A stretch of DNA of 64,000 bases from Tetrahymena thermophila SB210 (GCF_000189635.1 NW_002475999.1:62001-126000), one strand, 5' to 3'. Numbered from the stretch's first letter, positions 11,275 to 22,675 are shown. Numbers and translations: made by a program. The notes: generated by a model not told the origin, from the sequence alone.

Positions 11275-12426
11275 TCATATAAGAGAATATTTATTACTAC
11301 TGTGATTTTTGTACGCTGTCCATAATAAAATGATACTCAAGTAAACAACTAAATAAAAAATGATTATTGCTTAACTCTAAGTCATTCTTTCTATCAAGTA
11401 AAGTAAACCTTAATCTTCTATTAAGCAGTCTTCTCCTACTTAGCTTAGTTAATTACTAAAATAGATGTAATCAAAAAAGCTTAGACCTATAAAGAGATAT
11501 AAACACTTCACTATCTTTGGAAAGAAAACTTGCTTGTAGAAATTAGGATTTTAATAGTTGTTGTTGTTAAAAAAGTAACCTACTGCAAGACTGTACATCA
11601 TCAATCTAAATATTACAAAGGCTCTTTGAGTATAAGAGTATTCGTAATTGAATATACCTTTCTTACACTTCATATCAAAAGTAAATTAATTTTCTAAACT
11701 TAAGTTATATTTAATATCATTTTTTTAGTTCTCTGTTTGGCATAGTATTTACTATTTCTTTTATTAGGATGAGCAAAGGTCATTTAAAGTAAATGCTATT
11801 TTTGTTTCTCTCAATAAATCTACTTTTTAAAGAAAATTGTTTCTTTGCAAATATAAGCCAACTAAAGGAGTAGAATTAGAGTCTTCTCTTTTAATAAACA
11901 TACTCGTTTTTATATCTTTTGAAATCTCAAATTTCTCATAACCTTCAATCTTTTCTTCTTCAGAAAATATAATATCTGAAATTGGACACAATTTAGGACT
12001 CTCTTTTGATTGGAAATTTAATCCCTTGTAAACACAAGAACTACTTTGATTGGAATCTTTTGTCTAGTCATTCTAAACTGAGTAGAAATTATGGTATTAA
12101 TCAAGAGTAACACATAATTAAAAGAAATATTTTTCATTTTTAACATCTTAAATGGTAAAAATTGAGATCTCAGATACTTCTTTAACTAATCCTTCGTAAT
12201 TTTACTTAGTTTTATCCACTAGTTACTCATCATAATTACAGCTTGTGGTTTCATTTACTATTCTGACATTTTGAATATAGTGTTAATTAAGATTATCATG
12301 AATATGATGCTAATATATTCTGAATTAATCTTAGTATAACAGAGAAAAGAATTCACAGTAAGGATTTGTTAAAAACAACAGAGCAACTGAAAAAAAAAGT
12401 AGTATTAATTTTCCAAATGAAATCAT
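11275..12426 (-). CDS. Unknown secretory-pathway membrane protein
   Basis: This intronless gene encodes 383 residues and no family was recognised. It begins with a hydrophobic segment (MISFGKLILLFFSVALLFL) that reads as a signal peptide or first TM. A polar region of about 230 residues follows with scattered cysteines. The C-terminal part has three hydrophobic segments at roughly 265-285 (FVIFRLMMYSLAVGYFF), 305-325 (CLYLFIGLSFFDYIYF) and 352-375 (IIFYLVVYLSIILLW). It is transcribed opposite to, and sits between, tetraspanin-like genes 5 and 6. It shares no obvious sequence with them, so it is probably an inserted or rearranged neighbour. Function unknown. Confidence 0.8.
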
Positions 12427-13502
12427 TTACTATCTTTAAATTAGAGAATATTTTTAAGTATTAAATTTTTTCTATTCAATTAATTAATGAAAAATAAATT
12501 GTTATTATGTGAAATAATTAAAGTATAATAATCAAATCAACAATATAATAAATAAATAATTAATTACTAATTATATTTTTTAAATATTTTTTTCAATAAT
12601 TGTATTTTTTTACAATAAGATTTCTTTAATAAATCTCAAAAATAGAAATTCTTATTTATCTACAAAAATAATTAATTGTTAATTAAATTTCCTATAAAAT
12701 TATTTCAATAATTGTATTTTAATTAAATCAGATTTATAAAATAATCTTAAACCTATTTTCTTTATCTATTTTATCAAAATTAGTAATTTTTTTGATTTAC
12801 TTTATATTTTGAATCTTAAGCTTAATAAAATAGATAATTATTTTTTTCTATCTCTTTATTTTTTTGATTAGTGATTGTAGATAAAATGAAATGATTGTTT
12901 GTTACATTCGTTATTCTTTTAAAATATCATAAAGATTATCAAGATAATTTATTGAGTTATTTTTTATGTAATTAATGCAACTTTATATTTGTTTTTAATG
13001 CGAGATAGAATAATTTTTTATTTAAAAAAGGAAAATTAAGGAAAAAATTTAATTTAATAGTTGGGTGAATATTTTCAGCCAAAAATGAGGAATATTTTTA
13101 TAAGATTAAAATTTTGGATAAAACTAAATAAATTAATTTTTAAAAATAGATAAATATAAAATTAACAAAATTGTTTTATATCAGTTAAATTTATCTAAAT
13201 AAATCAACTTTTTATTTGATTCTGGTGTAAATTTAAATTAAGTAATTAAATATGCATAATAACTGCATCTATTATCTAAATTGTATACATTGATTTATTA
13301 ATTAAAATAGATAACTTTATACATAAATAGAAAACAATACAATTAAGAATCTACTTCAAAGATTATTAAATTCAAAAATTAAAAATTTGCAATATTAGAT
13401 AAATAGAAAGTGTTTTCAATATAATTTAATTAATTTTATAAAATTTATATTTAAATAAATAATTCAATCTATCTAATAAATTCAGCTAAATTAAAAAATA
13501 AA
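12427..13502. other. Divergent spacer, nothing recognised
   Basis: A 1.08-kb AT-rich region between the 5' ends of the orphan membrane gene (-) and tetraspanin-like gene 6 (+). It should carry both promoters. No open frame or clear repeat. Confidence 0.55.
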
Positions 13503-14360
13503 ATGATGTTTTAAACACACAAAAAAATATTGATATTCAGCACTATTTTAATTTTATTGCTAGGAATAAGCTGGATTGCATTTTCTTCAGTAGTCTATAA
13601 ATAATATTATCTTATAAGTTACAAATTTAGCTTAATTTTGGTAGTATCTATAATTATTGGAAATCTACTAGTACTCTGGGCTATTTTGGGTATAGTTGCT
13701 ATATAAAAAAAATCTAATTCTCTTCTAAAAGTGTATGCTTTTGGGCTATTTATCTTTTTGTTAATTTCTATTGCCTTCTTAGCTATCGGTGTATATGTTT
13801 AAATTAAATTGCATGAATTCTAAAATGATACTAACTGTACTCAAAAAGATATATTTATATAACTTTATAAGTTGAATTCTCTATCCTATTAAACTTTATG
13901 TAAGAATAGCTGCAAATGTAATTTCGAAGGCAATTCCGATGAAGCTTTTTAGAGAGGAATTATAAACTATGATAATAATGATACAAGTCCTTTATAAGTT
14001 TAAGAATGTGAAGAATTTAATCACTTTAACATCCCAGAATAATAAAATTACAGTGATTTATTGTAAGTTGCTGAAGAGGTTTTAGGTTGTAGTGGAGTTT
14101 GCAGTATAAATTCCTACTTTGTTTTTAGTGATGTTAATGCTGGTTAACCAAAATCTGATTGTAAATAGAGATTAATTGATTTAATCAACGAAAATAATAT
14201 TGATTTAATCATAGGATTCTCTGTGATTACTTTTATTCTAATTCTAAATATAGTGCTTTCAATTATTCTATTTTCATAATAACCTAAAGGAAAAATATTT
14301 TAAAAAAACATTGATGGACTTTACTTTGTAAATAATTAAATGATCACTGTTTCTCAATGA
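13503..14360 (+). CDS. Tetraspanin-like four-TM protein 6
   Basis: This is an intronless 285-residue paralog and the most diverged of the six. The four hydrophobic segments and eight loop cysteines are kept (NCTQ, LCKNSCKC, VQECEEF, GCSGVC, SDCK), but the signature is CSGVC rather than CSGFC and NSYF rather than NSYY. Two consecutive ATGs (13503 and 13506) mark the start. A tail of about 27 residues follows TM4. It is separated from the other five by the minus-strand gene at 11275-12426 and converges on hydrolase B. Confidence 0.86.
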
Positions 14361-14682
14361 ATAACTTATTCTATATATTAACTTTTACATTATGTATATA
14401 ATTCTAAATTCCTTACTTACTTTCTTTATATTTTTGTATTTATTTTAAATTTTGAAGAACCACAAAATAAATCTAAAAAAACTTTTGTTTGCTTTTTGTT
14501 TTATAATTTTATAAAATATCGCACAAATAATTCATAAAAAAAAACAATTAATTTAACATTTTTAAAAAAAATATTACTATAACTTGTTATATCTTAAAAA
14601 ATATTTATTACAATTTCAATCAGGTTAATTTCTGCTTTTGAGATTTTTGTTAAAAAATGTGATTATTATTTTCAAAATTTTT
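14361..14682. other. Convergent 3' spacer
   Basis: A 322-bp AT-rich spacer between the stop codons of tetraspanin-like gene 6 and hydrolase B. Nothing else was recognised. Confidence 0.55.
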
Positions 14683-15861
14683 TCAAATTTTTGTCTAGTT
14701 ATTAATTACCTATGTTTTATCTAATTATTTGATAAAATGCTTCATTAAGATACCTAATTCTAAACCTTTTTCTTATTAAACCATATGAGAAGCGTCATCA
14801 AACCTAAAAATGTAATTTGAACAAAAATTGTTCTTATCCAATTAAGGTAATTCATTCACTTATTCTAGAATTTAATACTAAGTAGCGTTTTCTCCAACAA
14901 TAAACTCATATATTTCTTCTTCTACCAATTATGGTGAAATCAAGTCATCTTTTGGAGAGTATGCTATCATTCTAGGTATTTTTTTGCTAATTTATCTCAT
15001 TCTATGAAGCAGTTCATTCAATTTACCAGGTAAGCTTATTCTAATTTTAAGCATGCTAATTACGTCATACATACTTAACGTCATTAAAACTGCAAATTAT
15101 TTTTATTAGTCTTTAGGTAAATCTTATAATTACTTTTAAAATGTATTAATAGTCTCACTTAGTTTGCTTCTCAATTCTTCCTACTGCAGCATCTCAAATT
15201 TTATTTACTCAAAGTCTAATTAGTATACTTACTTCTCTATTTATTCGTATAGCTTATAGCCTTGCCATTTTGTGATTGGAATAGATGCAATTTAAATTAA
15301 TGCCTCCACTCTATGAGGCTTTTCATAAGCAAAGCTTTTTACAGCTAGGCCTCCAAAAGAATGCAAAGCGAAAATTGCTTTTTCAAGATTTATCTTTTTC
15401 ATAAAATCTTCTATCAATTAAATTAGCTGGTCTAAACTACCTTAATATGTTCCTCTTCTTTCATCTTTTCTATCAAAACCTGGTAAGTAGAGATTTATAA
15501 CACGACAAAAGCTAGTTCCTAATGATTTTTCGATTTTATTGAAATAGTTAATGCCTCCAGGAACTCCAGCAACAAATATAATTGTCTTATTAGGTAGTTC
15601 ATATCCTTTTCCTTCATTATCAATTTCTCTATACTCTATATATCTGCCATCTTCAAATTCTACTTTTTTGATATTGATCTTTGGCTTTTTCTTTTCAGAT
15701 AGCTTATCTAAATTCATTTTACTAATTTATTATTTTAGGTATGGATCAAACGCTTTCATATTTCTATCTGCAAAATAATTAACAGCTTATCCTTGCTATT
15801 AGATGGTTTTTTAATCTCTTTGGTCATTCTCATATTTTAAAAAAAAATCTAATCCACTCAT
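14683..15861 (-). CDS. Alpha/beta hydrolase (paralog B)
   Basis: This intronless 392-residue protein is a full-length paralog of the gene at 621-1790. It has the oxyanion-type GVPGGINYF, the conserved PGFDRKDERRG, the nucleophile elbow LHSFGG with Ser168, and a C-terminal DDASH giving His359 as the probable base. The N terminus (MSGLDFFLKY...) aligns with paralog A, supporting the start at 15861 over an internal Met at 15717. The identity of the acid residue and the substrate are unknown. It has the same orientation as paralog A, so the pair brackets the tetraspanin-like cluster. Open throughout with TAA/TAG as Gln. Confidence 0.85.
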
Positions 15862-17272
15862 TTTTTTTATTAACTAAATTCTTGATTTAATTTATCTTTT
15901 TGATATCAAATAATTAAATTATGATGATTATTTATTCAACAAAATAACCAAAGAAAACAAATCTTTTATTAAATAAAATTAAATTACATTACTTAATTAC
16001 TTTGTAAACTTTTATTAAAATTAAATAAAAAAGTAAATATTAAAACAAAAGAAATGTCTTTTACTTTTTCAAAAAAATAATTAGTCTTATAAGAATAAAT
16101 TTCTGAATATGACAAAAATTAACAAATCAATGAGTTTTAAAAACTAATAAAAAAATATTGATAGGACATATAAATGAATCATTAATACTTTACTGGATCT
16201 ACATATAATAAATAAATAAAATAATCTTAATATTAATACTTTTATTTTATGAAAAAGGAATAATCAAATTTTTTAACTTGATTTTGAGAATAAGTAATAA
16301 AATGATAAAATAAAACTTATTAAAAAGTAAAATTTTGATCTATATCTATCAATTTAAATAAAGTTTGAAAAAGTAATTTAAAAGATCTTGATATTTAAAT
16401 TAGTACTTTACTGGATCTACATATAATAAATAACTAATATAATCTTAATATTAATACATTTATTTTATGAAAAAGGAATTATCAAATTTTTTAACTTGAT
16501 TTTGAGAAGTCTAAGTAGTAAAATGATAAAATAAAACTTATTAAAAAGTTAAATAATAAAATTTTGATCTATATGCTATCAATTTAAATAATTTTTGAAA
16601 AATTAGTTTAAAGGATCTTGATATTATAAATAGATAGATCTTATATTTGACTATATTTATTAATAGCCTCATCTTAATATTAGTATTCTGATTTTATGAA
16701 AACGAAATAAATTTATTTTTTTAATATTTGATGTCTAAACAAGTCTAAATAATAAAAGGAAACTTTAGTTTATTAATGAATTGAGAAAATTACTTAAAAC
16801 ATATTTACAGATCTATGCAATAGTATGATGCATATCAAAACTTTTTAGTAAATTAAAAAGTTAACTTCTAAATCTCATATTTTTGAACCATCAATTATGA
16901 AAATTAAATAGATAAATTGAATAAAATAAATATATTAATAATGCAAATAAAGATTTTAAGATATTTATTTTCTTTTTAACATTTAATATTAACACAGATA
17001 CTAAAAATCTAAATAAAGATCTAAGAAGTTAAAAAAAGAATATATTTATTTTATTTGGTAGATAATTGCTTTTTCGACTAAACAAGAATACAAAATAAAT
17101 TAATTGAAAATAATTTTGAAATGTTTACTATAAAAATTGTAACTAATTTTAAAAAATTGATTTAAAATTGTTTTAAATTCTCCACCCATTTATTTAAAAT
17201 AAATGCATTAATAAGTAAATAAAAAATAGTTTAAAAATTAAAATTAATTGATCTATTAGATGCAAATAATAT
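15862..17272. other. Gene-free region with tandem repeats
   Basis: A 1.4-kb AT-rich region between the 5' end of hydrolase B and the 3' end of the reductase-like gene. Its middle is occupied by the repeat at 16186-16800. No gene is supported. Confidence 0.6.
16186..16800. repeat. Tandem repeat, about 218-bp unit, two good copies and one decayed
   Basis: TACTTTACTGGATCTACATA starts at 16186 and again at 16404. The copies share long blocks, including ATCTTAATATTAATAC, TTTATTTTATGAAAAAGGAA, TTTTTTAACTTGATTTTGAG, AAAATGATAAAATAAAACTT and AATTTTGATCTATAT. A third, decayed unit begins near 16631 (ATCTTAATATTAGTATTCTG, TTTTATGAAAA). The units contain no open frame. The age gradient (two similar, one diverged) fits stepwise tandem duplication. 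Confidence 0.85.
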
Positions 17273-18145
17273 TCATAAAAGTTCAGGATATATAATTCCA
17301 TTTTTATTATTAAATTTAACAAAAGTTCCACTAATAGGTCTAGAAAGACCATCTGCCCATTTTTTAATATAGTTAGCAATTTACTAAGTTTCTTTTTCGT
17401 ATTATTCTTGATCTTCTTATTTTTCATTTTGTAAGAGATTTAATGTGAATGAATCCACACTTATAAGCTCTCTATCACCAAGATTAAGATTTAATAAATT
17501 TATTTAATTTTATGCTAAGCCATAAGTAATTTATTCTTAACTAGGATTTGAAAAACTTTAATAATCTCCTAAGAATATTAAAGACCCGTTATTGGTTAAA
17601 TATTTGGTAGCCAAATAAGAAGCTAAAATTGCAGGTTCTACATTAGAAGCTCTTTCTTATTCATACTCTTAGAAAATAGATTCATTTTTAATATCATTTT
17701 TAATGTTATATTGTTAAGGAAGGAACAAAATGCATTCATAGTGTTTAGAAAATGCTTATAATTTTTCTTCTAATTGCTCAACCTATTCCTTACTTAGAGG
17801 AGGTCTGTTGGCTTCATTAAATTACATTTAGAAATTGAAATTGCATTAATCATTAATCTTAGAATCTATGTTAGCAATCTACCAAGTTTCTTTAAATCTA
17901 TTAATGACTTCTTAACCTTTTTTACACAAATGAGTAAATCAATCTTTGCTACAAAAAATAAGTAGAAACAATCTATTTTTTTTAATAAATTATAATTATT
18001 TACCCAAGAATGTATGAGTATCTCCTACTATCAATATATGCTTATAATTAACCTTTAACTAGTATTCGTAAAAGTTAGTTAGCTTATACTTAAGATTTCT
18101 GAATCTTTTAGCTATATCGAATAACTTCACTTCTCTCTTATTCAT
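17273..18145 (-). CDS. Dihydropteridine-reductase-like SDR, probably catalytically altered
   Basis: Two exons (18145-18004 and 17916-17273; 87-nt intron GTAAAT...AAAAG) give 261 residues, close to the usual ~244 of quinoid dihydropteridine reductase. The N-terminal beta strand and loop (ILIVGDTHTFLG) occupy the place of the NAD-binding GGxGxLG. The middle (ILASYLATKYL, GSLIFLGDYQSFSNPS, ITYGLAQNQINLL) and C terminus (DGLSRPISGTFVKF, YPELL) follow the QDPR pattern. The SDR catalytic Tyr is present (Tyr179), but the Lys of YxxxK is Gln183 (codon TAA), and the glycine-rich loop is eroded. It may lack reductase activity. The acceptor was chosen because upstream AG sites leave an in-frame TGA. Start at 18145. 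Confidence 0.72.
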
Positions 18146-18571
18146 TTTACTATTGTATTTATATTTAGATATTTGCTTAAGGAATATTAAATTTTAACAA
18201 TATTTCAATCACTGTTTTTTTTTATTGTTTAAATTTTTTTATATTGATTGAACAAATTTAATTTGTTTACAAATAAAAAACTTTCTACTTAAAGAATATT
18301 CTTTTTATTAAATAAACTATCCAATATTTCATTAAGTATCTTTTAATATACAATATTTTTATTCATTTTAAAATATTTTTTTAATTAAAACAACTTTAAA
18401 TAATAATTTTGAGAAAAAAGTGTATTTAATTACAAATAAATTTATAAATTTACATAAAAGAACAAAAGAATTATTTATTTATTTTGCTAAAAATAATTTG
18501 AATATCTTTTGCAAAATTAAAAATATGAATATAATATTTAAATATGCATTAATCTTTGGGCTTTATGTATA
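18146..18571. other. Spacer between two minus-strand genes
   Basis: A 426-bp AT-rich spacer, the 3' flank of EMC4 and promoter side of the reductase-like gene. Nothing recognised. Confidence 0.55.
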
Positions 18572-19486
18572 TCAACCTGCTAAAGAAAACACCTAATCTT
18601 GTTGCTATTTTTATGATTTTAAATTGAATTAATTTTATTACTGATTTAAAAAATAAATATAAATATATATATATAATTATGTTACTTAGTGAAGAGGTAC
18701 TATATCTATCCAATCTGCTGCTGAAAGGGGCAAAAGACCAAGTGTGTAAATTTTGTACATACCAATAGAAACCAAAACTAATTAAATACCAGCATATATG
18801 AGCTTGTATTATAATAAATTAATTCCTTAACCTTCATAGTTCATAAAAACTATTTTTATATAAAAATATTTGTTTGTTTATTTATTTGACTTTTATTTAA
18901 TTTTATTGATTTTTTATGTAATTTATAAAAACATATTGTTGTTATTAGAGATGTAATAGAACTAAAGCAATTTTTAAAATTGATTACCTTCATGAACGCC
19001 CATAATACTTTTAATGGGAGAGTAAACTGATTAGAAGATGAAGAAAATCATGAAGATATTTAATGAACTTCCCATCATAAAATTCATAAAAACAACTTGC
19101 AATATTTGTCCTTTAGCACCTGTAGCTACTTCCCATAATTTCTAACATAAAAATATGAAATGTTATTTTTCAAATAAAATTAATTGTATTATTATAAATT
19201 ATATTTGTACCTTTTCCATGAGTTATTTTTTATTCTTTTGAGTAGTGGTAGATGATTCAATCTATAATTTTATTTAAATTTATATATCAAAAACAACTTT
19301 AAATATTATATTATGCATTTAATATGATGAATCAATCTAATTCATAATATTGATTTGATTAGCTTAAATAAATAAGGAAATAAAGACAAAATCATTTTTA
19401 GTTACTTCGAACTTTTTGCAGTAGCCAAAAGGTTCAGGAAGTTCCTTATTGGATTGCTTTCCTAAATCAAAATTCCAATTAGACAT
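18572..19486 (-). CDS. EMC4: ER membrane protein complex subunit 4
   Basis: Four exons (19486-19406, 19261-19211, 19141-18988, 18849-18572) encode 187 residues; EMC4 proteins are usually about 183. EMC4 is a core subunit of the EMC, which inserts tail-anchored and multi-pass proteins into the ER. Family hallmarks are LWEVATGAKGQ (compare SWEIALGPLKQ), the first TM VVFMNFMMGSSLNIFMIFF, the following Q/RPI-type segment SVYSPIKSIM, a second TM (LIYAGIQLVLVSIGMY), and the near-C-terminal GLLPLSAADWIDIVP. Introns are 144, 69 and 138 nt and restore frame exactly. The last 30 residues are uncertain: a possible 45-nt in-frame intron (GTAACA...ATCAG) follows the PLHQ codons. Confidence 0.88.
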
Positions 19487-20448
19487 TTATAGTAACTAGC
19501 TAACTAATATTGCTATTTGATAATTTAGTTTATGTATATTTTTAATTAATTAAATATTTTTCAATTAAAGATTAAATTCTCCAAATAATTAGATTCAATT
19601 ATATGATTATTTGGGCAATGACTATAAAATTTGTTTATATTTAAAAATTATCACTATGTGTTAATCTCTAAAGAGAGCGTTTAATAATTGAATCAAATTT
19701 ATAAGCTTGAGAAATCTAAAATGAAATTTGAAAGTTTTTGCGATTTTAATTTTTTGTCAGAAAATAATTTTTAAAGTATAGCAAGATGCCATTAAAAAAT
19801 TCCGTCGTTTGGAATTAACTTAAAATGAAATAGATTTTTTAATTATTTACTAAAAAATCAGATTTTTATATTTTATAATAGAATTAAAATTAATATTTTA
19901 ATTTATTATAATTTCAAAAATACATAATTTTTTTACATCAAAATTTTTAAATTTAGCTAAATTTCCTGTAGCGGGGTAAACAAAATACAGGATTTTGGGG
20001 CAATTTCTGTAGCGATTAAGAATTTCTAAATTTTTCTTAAGAAAAAAAGAATGAATTAATCATTCATTCTAACATCAATGAAAATTTTTTTAAAACAGGG
20101 ATATAGAAATTTCTACCCCACGATAAGATTTTGATGCAATTTTTGAAATTTGCAATCAAATTAAATTTTTTTGAAGAAAAATTTTTAAAAAAGGCTAAAT
20201 TTAAAAATTTAATAGAAAAATCATAAAGATTGATATAAATTAAAATTATTAATATTATTAATTAAATTCTATTATAAAATTATTTATTTTTATATAAATA
20301 ATATTCAAAGGCATCAACCATTCAAAAAAATAGTGATCTCAATTCACTAAATTTTTGAATGGCATTTTGCTATATTTAAAAAAAAAAATAAATTAAAGTT
20401 TAATTTAAATTTAACAATTAATTTATTATTTTCAAATTAATTTTTTAT
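19487..20448. other. Spacer carrying a foldback element
   Basis: The spacer upstream of EMC4 and downstream of PARP. Most of it is the 0.6-kb imperfect palindrome listed next. Confidence 0.6.
19771..20379. mobile_element. 609-bp foldback (long imperfect inverted repeat), MITE-like
   Basis: The outer 30 bases (19771-19800, TTAAAGTATAGCAAGATGCC...) recur inverted at 20351-20379 (...GGCATTTTGCTATATTTAA) with about 26 of 29 matches. Nested inner arms pair around the same centre near 20075: TTTTATAATAGAATTAAAAT at about 19870-19890 with ATTAAATTCTATTATAAAA at about 20260-20279, and AAATTTTTAAATTTAGC at 19941 with GCTAAATTTAAAAATTT at 20194. The right arm also has a local hairpin (CCATTCAAAAAAATAGTGA/TCACTAAATTTTTGAATGG, about 20318-20362). 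There is no open frame, so if mobile it would be non-autonomous. No target-site duplication was confirmed. Confidence 0.65.
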
Positions 20449-22675
20449 TCACAAAAACTCGAAATTAACACGTATTAAATATTTCATTTTAACTTAAGAT
20501 GTGTCATAAATAATATATTCATTATATACTAAATCCTTTGGCTAGCCATCTCCATTTTCGTCACTTTCTACAACTTTTCCTTAAGAAATTATAGATTTTA
20601 TTTATTTTTTTAATAATTATCACTAAAAAATTAAATTTTACCTGCAAAACATTGAGTAGTTCCTATTTTTTATATTCCTTCTGATTGGGTTTTATATTTA
20701 CCAACGCCTTTAACCTTTTATTTTTTAATAATGTAATTTTTGGATTTAATATTTAAAAAAAATTACACTATGATAATACTAAGGAGGCTTTTTAAAGGAT
20801 TTAGCTTTATTACATTCGTATATCTATCCTAGTGCTGCCTCACATAAGACAAGCAATCCTTCTGGAGAATCTAATTTGGCATGACAATAACCTGCTGCCT
20901 TGGAAACTACGTCAGCCATATAAATTCCTTTTCCAAACATATAACCTGTCATAGGTGCCTCAGGAGGAGCAATTCTTAATCCTTCACTCAATATACCTAC
21001 GAAATTAGAAATTCTAGAACCGTGCCATAATAATGCTTTTTTTTGATAAATAAAAATAATTAGATTATCGAAGTTTAAATAAATGCCTTACTTTAATTTG
21101 GAAGCTATTTAAAAGGGAAGAATCTCTGGCTTTCTTAATTTCTATTTAATTCATAAATATCTACTATCTTGAGTTTAAATTTTTCGTGAGATGGTCCATG
21201 AGTATTTTCAACCATTTTCTAAATTACTTGATATGTCTAAGATTACTAATCTACTTGATTTATATTGCATTTAAGCATACTATAAAAGGTATCAAGAGGA
21301 TTAATACTTTCTGCTCCCTTATAAATATTACATATATTAAAAATTCAATTAAAAAACTTTGTTTATTTAGTAAATAATGAAAGTTAGCTATTTATTTATT
21401 TACTTATGCTTAGAAAGCCTAGTTCATATATCTATTAGTAATATCTATCTCTTTTAAAACGTCTAACAAGTGCAATTTTTCCTTTACTTTAGTCATATGA
21501 TCAATCATAGGAAGAGCCCTCATACCATAGTTTTGAGGTATATTTGTGTAAAATTGGTTTGTCAATTCTATGATAATCGATGTCCTTGAGCCTTACAACA
21601 AAGCATTCTAAATTTCAGTCAAAATTTTATAACTATTATTATATTTAAAAAATCATAATTATCATTCTATTTTATAAATACAAATTCAGATTAGCTAATA
21701 CCCTTTTTGTACTTGATCGAATGTTAAACGACCTAGAGGATTCTTCTCAGTGTCGAAATTTAATTCTTTTAATGTCTTATTAATTCTATTAAAGTCCCAT
21801 ATTAATAGCATTAAATCTTTAATTGAACTTTCTAGTTTGCTTGTATTAGAATTCATTCTCTTTTTTAACTCTGCGTTTCTTTTATTTATTCTTTCGATAT
21901 CTTCATTTACTGAGTTTTTTGATCCACCTGATGAGGCATCTACTTGAATCCATGTATATTTACCAGGTTAAGGCTTAAAATCTGAAAATATACCAGTCCA
22001 ATCGTTATGTGTTTTATCATAAAATTTCTTTTTAAAACCTAAAATTGCATCATACTTATTATCCATTCTCTTGTAGCTTTCCTAAGGATTTTATGCTCCT
22101 ACTCTACCCCATTTTGTATATAAAGTAAATATCGAATACCCTTTATGCAAGACTTCAATCTAATAGAATTTATTATGACCTTTTTCACCATAAGAAATAT
22201 CTGTTAAATTTAACATGCATGTAAAAGTCTCATAAACTTAATATCCATCAGTCCTTTGCTTTTTTTTTTGCTTTTATAACAAATCTCCTTCTTTAAGATC
22301 AAGTTTTTATATTTTGTTTCCCAAATTATCAGAGCTAACTTCTTCAATCGTATTTTATATTTAAGAATTGTTTTACTTATTAGGTTATTCAAAAATATCA
22401 TTTTCTATTTCTAATTCTATCTCTAAGTCTTCAACACTTTAACTTTTTTTTTATTCACTTTCTTATATGCTTATATCTTCGTTTATCATATCTTTTTAAG
22501 TAGATTTCTTAGTTGTATTATTTTTACTAGATATAAAATTTAGCAATTCTGCTTTAGAAATAGATTTGTTTGCTGAAGTATTCAGTTGATTTTTATTTTA
22601 TTTTTTAAATATCTCATCCTCTTCTCCTTCTTCTACGAACTCTAATTCTATTGGCTAGCTTGGTTCAACGTCCAT
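20449..22675 (-). CDS. Poly(ADP-ribose) polymerase, WGR type (PARP1/2/3-like)
   Basis: Six exons (22675-21702, 21632-21404, 21317-21092, 21035-20767, 20714-20642, 20579-20449) give 633 residues; introns are 52-86 nt. Domain order: acidic/Gln-rich N terminus (about 1-160), WGR domain (about 165-245, KWGRVGAQNP and [17 protein letters not shown]), PARP regulatory domain (about 312-430, [15 protein letters not shown]), and catalytic ADP-ribosyltransferase domain (about 440-633). The H-Y-E triad is complete: His481 in LLWHGSR, Tyr515 in GKGIYMAD, and Glu611 in YNEYIIYD, which predicts polymerase rather than mono-transferase activity. No zinc fingers or BRCT are seen, as in PARP2/3. It should act in nuclear DNA-damage signalling. 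Frame and homology support every junction. Confidence 0.93.

Noticed and set aside
15551..15778. Plus-strand frame across the 5' part of hydrolase B
   Set aside because: It is antisense to a conserved alpha/beta hydrolase.
18004..18145. Reading the GDTH of the reductase-like gene as a metallophosphatase motif
   Set aside because: After splicing, the downstream sequence follows dihydropteridine reductase and lacks the other phosphoesterase motifs.
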